From Clostridiales bacterium UBA7285 (GTDB taxonomy: Bacteria > Bacillota > Clostridia > Peptostreptococcales > Anaerovoracaceae), in NCBI GenBank assembly GCA_002472145.1, contig DKRJ01000001.1, forward strand, positions 15,083-30,438: DNA of 15,356 bases. The letters run 5' to 3'. The translations under genes were made by a program, and so were the position numbers. The notes under the pieces are model-generated. The model saw nothing but the letters and a program-made list of their open reading frames with translations, was not told where the DNA came from and did not search any database. Positions 13,980-15,356 of the stretch are shown here, piece by piece; positions within the stretch are counted from its first letter, which is position 1; each line of letters starts with the position of its first letter.

Positions 13980-14007
13980 ATTCTACCACAAATAATCACG
14001 TGCGAAA
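13980..14007 (-). promoter_or_regulatory. Candidate promoter of the folate operon
   Basis: TAGAAT (13985-13980) is a plausible -10 box, with a weak -35 TTTCGC (14007-14002) at 16 bp. It would start transcription near 13973-13975, within or at the edge of the P1 5' strand, so the aptamer would form at the very 5' end of the transcript. The AT-rich gap up to 14046 shows no clear terminator for the gene to its right. Confidence 0.35.
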
Positions 14008-14046
14008 TATTTATTTTTTGTCGGAAAGCGAAAAACTATTCTGCGG

Positions 14047-15255
14047 CTATTTATGGGCTTCTTTCCTGAGGAGCATCGTCGAGAAGATCGTTACGCAGAT
14101 CGCCGAGAGCAGGCAGAGGAACGTGACGATATCGCCCGAGTCGCCGGTGGCAGGGCCGGACGCGTCTTTTGCTGTATCGCCGCCTGCAGGATCATTCGGC
14201 TTATTCGTATCTTCCGGCTTATTCGGATCTTCCGGTTCCGCCTGGTCTGTCGGAGTCCCGGTCGCGGCGATGGCGGCCTTCTCTTCGAAGCCGCAGATCT
14301 CGCATGTACGGACCTTTTCGCCATCTTCTGAGGCGGCAGGCTGTTTCGTCACTGCCCAGGTCCCGAAGGTGTGCGCGGACGTCTCTTCCGCCAGTCCGCA
14401 GCCTTTGCAGACGCGCCAGTGTCCGGTCTCATCACTCTTATAATCGCCGAAGTGATGGCCATCCGGCTTATCCCCGACGGAGTATGCGGCGACCGTGCCG
14501 CTGACTTCGTAAGCAGCCAGGAGGACAGGTGTCCTAGAGTGGGAGTCTTCCGCGCTGATGAAGCACATGCCCTCCGGAGCGACGTCGCTCGTGAGCGGGG
14601 TCGACGCAGTGATGAGGCCGCTCGGATCCTCGGTGAAGTCGCGGGTGTTGACGTAGTTCACGAACGTGGAGGCAGCCGGATCGGTAACGTCGTACATCAT
14701 GACTCCTCCGATGCGCTCCAGGCCTATGAACGCGTATGTCCTGCCTCCGACGGAGCCGACGGTCACGCCTTCAGGCTCGGTACCTTTCTTACGCGACCTG
14801 CTGTCAACGTCGTTGTCGTCGTTGAAGGCGTTGAAGTTGTCTCCGACGTACTCCGCGGTTTTCTTTTCGAATTCGTTTGCGCTGTCATAGACCTGAGTCA
14901 GCCCGTTTTCGCCGGCTTCGCAGATCGAGAAAGACCTTCCCCCGAAGAGGACGCTCTTTCCGTCAGGCGCGCCGTCAAAGTCGTCCGTTTTAAGGACGCG
15001 GACTTTCTTCGCCTTCCCGCCGGTCGTGTCTTTTATCGACGCCTTGTCTTCGTCGCTGTAATCGCCCCATTCCCTGGCGTCGCCCTCGTTTGCCGTCACG
15101 AGATACGTTCTGCCGCCTGCGGAATAGCATGCGATGCCGTCAGGCATGTAAGCGCCGACGGCGTTTTCATACGTCGCCGCGAGATATTTTCCGTCTTCGA
15201 GCAGGTCGACGGCGTTCGCCTCCAGCGACAGATCTTTATATCCGAGTGAAAATGC
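14047..15255 (-). pseudogene. 5'-truncated choice-of-anchor I family surface protein with wall-sorting tail
   Basis: The coding frame extends from about 15255 to the TAA at 14047, about 402 residues. The only ATG is at 15147, yet family-like sequence (FSLGYKDLSLEANAVDLL) already exists upstream of it. Then come TYLVTANEGDAREWGDYS, a VDSRSRKKGTEPEGVTVG segment and YAFIGLERIGGVMMYDVTDP, diagnostic of the choice-of-anchor I (PhoX-like beta-propeller) family. Upstream, TGA at 15258-15256 closes the frame and the N-terminal several hundred residues expected for the family are absent. The C-terminal part has two CxxCG zinc-ribbon-like units (VCKGCG, TCEICG), an Asn-Lys-Pro-Glu-Asp-rich spacer, then PATGDSG, a membrane helix and RKEAHK, a sortase-type anchor. 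It may be a broken gene or a contig-end artefact. Confidence 0.75.
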
Positions 15256-15356
15256 TCATGTACGGTAAGGAAGCAAGCAACCGAAAACAAGAGATAGACC
15301 GCCAGCACTACACTATTCCGAACCAAAGACCAAAAGATAAGCATTGTGGGAAAATC
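15256..15356. other. Unassigned sequence beyond the truncation junction
   Basis: This edge segment is less GC-rich than the adjacent gene. On the minus strand an ATG at 15344 opens a frame beginning MLIFWSLVRNSVVLAVYLLF, a plausible membrane or signal segment. It then runs out of frame into the surface-protein gene, where its sequence becomes shadow-like. It may be the start of a different gene fused at the junction. No ribosome binding site is visible in the 12 bases upstream. I cannot assign a function. Confidence 0.3.

Noticed and set aside
15096..15344. 82-codon minus-strand frame as a complete gene
   Set aside because: Beyond about 30 residues it reads through the surface-protein gene out of frame, so only its first part could be real; it is described as unassigned junction sequence instead.

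Overview
The window looks like chromosomal DNA from a moderately GC-rich anaerobic member of the Clostridia (Bacillota). The evidence is strong AGGAGG-type ribosome binding sites, a tetrahydrofolate (THF) riboswitch in front of an ECF folate transporter subunit, an ATP-type PEP carboxykinase, a pyridine-nucleotide-independent-looking thioredoxin reductase paired with thioredoxin, DUF975 and CmpB-like membrane proteins, and a surface protein ending in a PATGD-type wall-sorting tail. I see no tRNA, rRNA, CRISPR array, integrase or insertion sequence. Genus-level assignment is not possible from the sequence alone.

Layout. 1-992 (-): C-terminally open DUF975 membrane protein with a 30-bp/10-residue collagen-like tandem repeat. 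1236-1919 (+): UlaG-like metallo-beta-lactamase-fold hydrolase. 2049-2936 (+): methionine aminopeptidase with an N-terminal SEC-C zinc motif and a TTG start, then a perfect terminator. 3230-4537 (+): AAA_14/DUF4143 ATPase with a PD-(D/E)xK-like tail. Three arrays of roughly 30-bp direct repeats sit at gene boundaries here: one upstream of map, one copying the 3' end of map, one copying the 3' end of the ATPase gene including its stop codon. 4655-5882 (-): trxB-like/trxA pair, translationally coupled. 6104-6577 (+): MarR regulator with its own terminator. 6787-8527 (+): two disrupted genes, a PhlG/phloretin-hydrolase-like protein (frameshift plus in-frame TAG) and a cyclase/kynurenine-formamidase-like protein (frameshift, probably a deletion). 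The same 12-bp palindrome (TTTAGGTCTAAA or its reverse complement) lies in the promoter of marR and of the disrupted operon. 8729-10297 (+): pckA with its own promoter region, leader hairpin and terminator. 10419-13810 (-): folate operon, folT, then a folC-5-formyl-THF cyclo-ligase fusion, then a CmpB-like membrane protein, all behind a THF riboswitch (13863-13976). 14047-15255 (-): choice-of-anchor I family surface protein that has lost its N-terminal part at a junction near 15256.

How it works together. The folate operon is the best-resolved circuit. The transporter imports folate or 5-formyl-THF, the fusion enzyme converts 5-formyl-THF to methenyl-THF and polyglutamylates folates, and the riboswitch closes the loop. 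Its P1 3' strand, an antiterminator, and a terminator that contains the folT Shine-Dalgarno are mutually exclusive. The MarR section looks like a phenolic- or aromatic-responsive catabolic operon whose regulator and operators are intact while both catabolic genes are broken. That could be recent decay or, less likely, assembly error. The thioredoxin reductase lacks both NADPH-binding signatures and is a candidate ferredoxin-linked enzyme. The most unusual pattern is the repeated tandem duplication of gene-end sequence, which I cannot assign to a known element.
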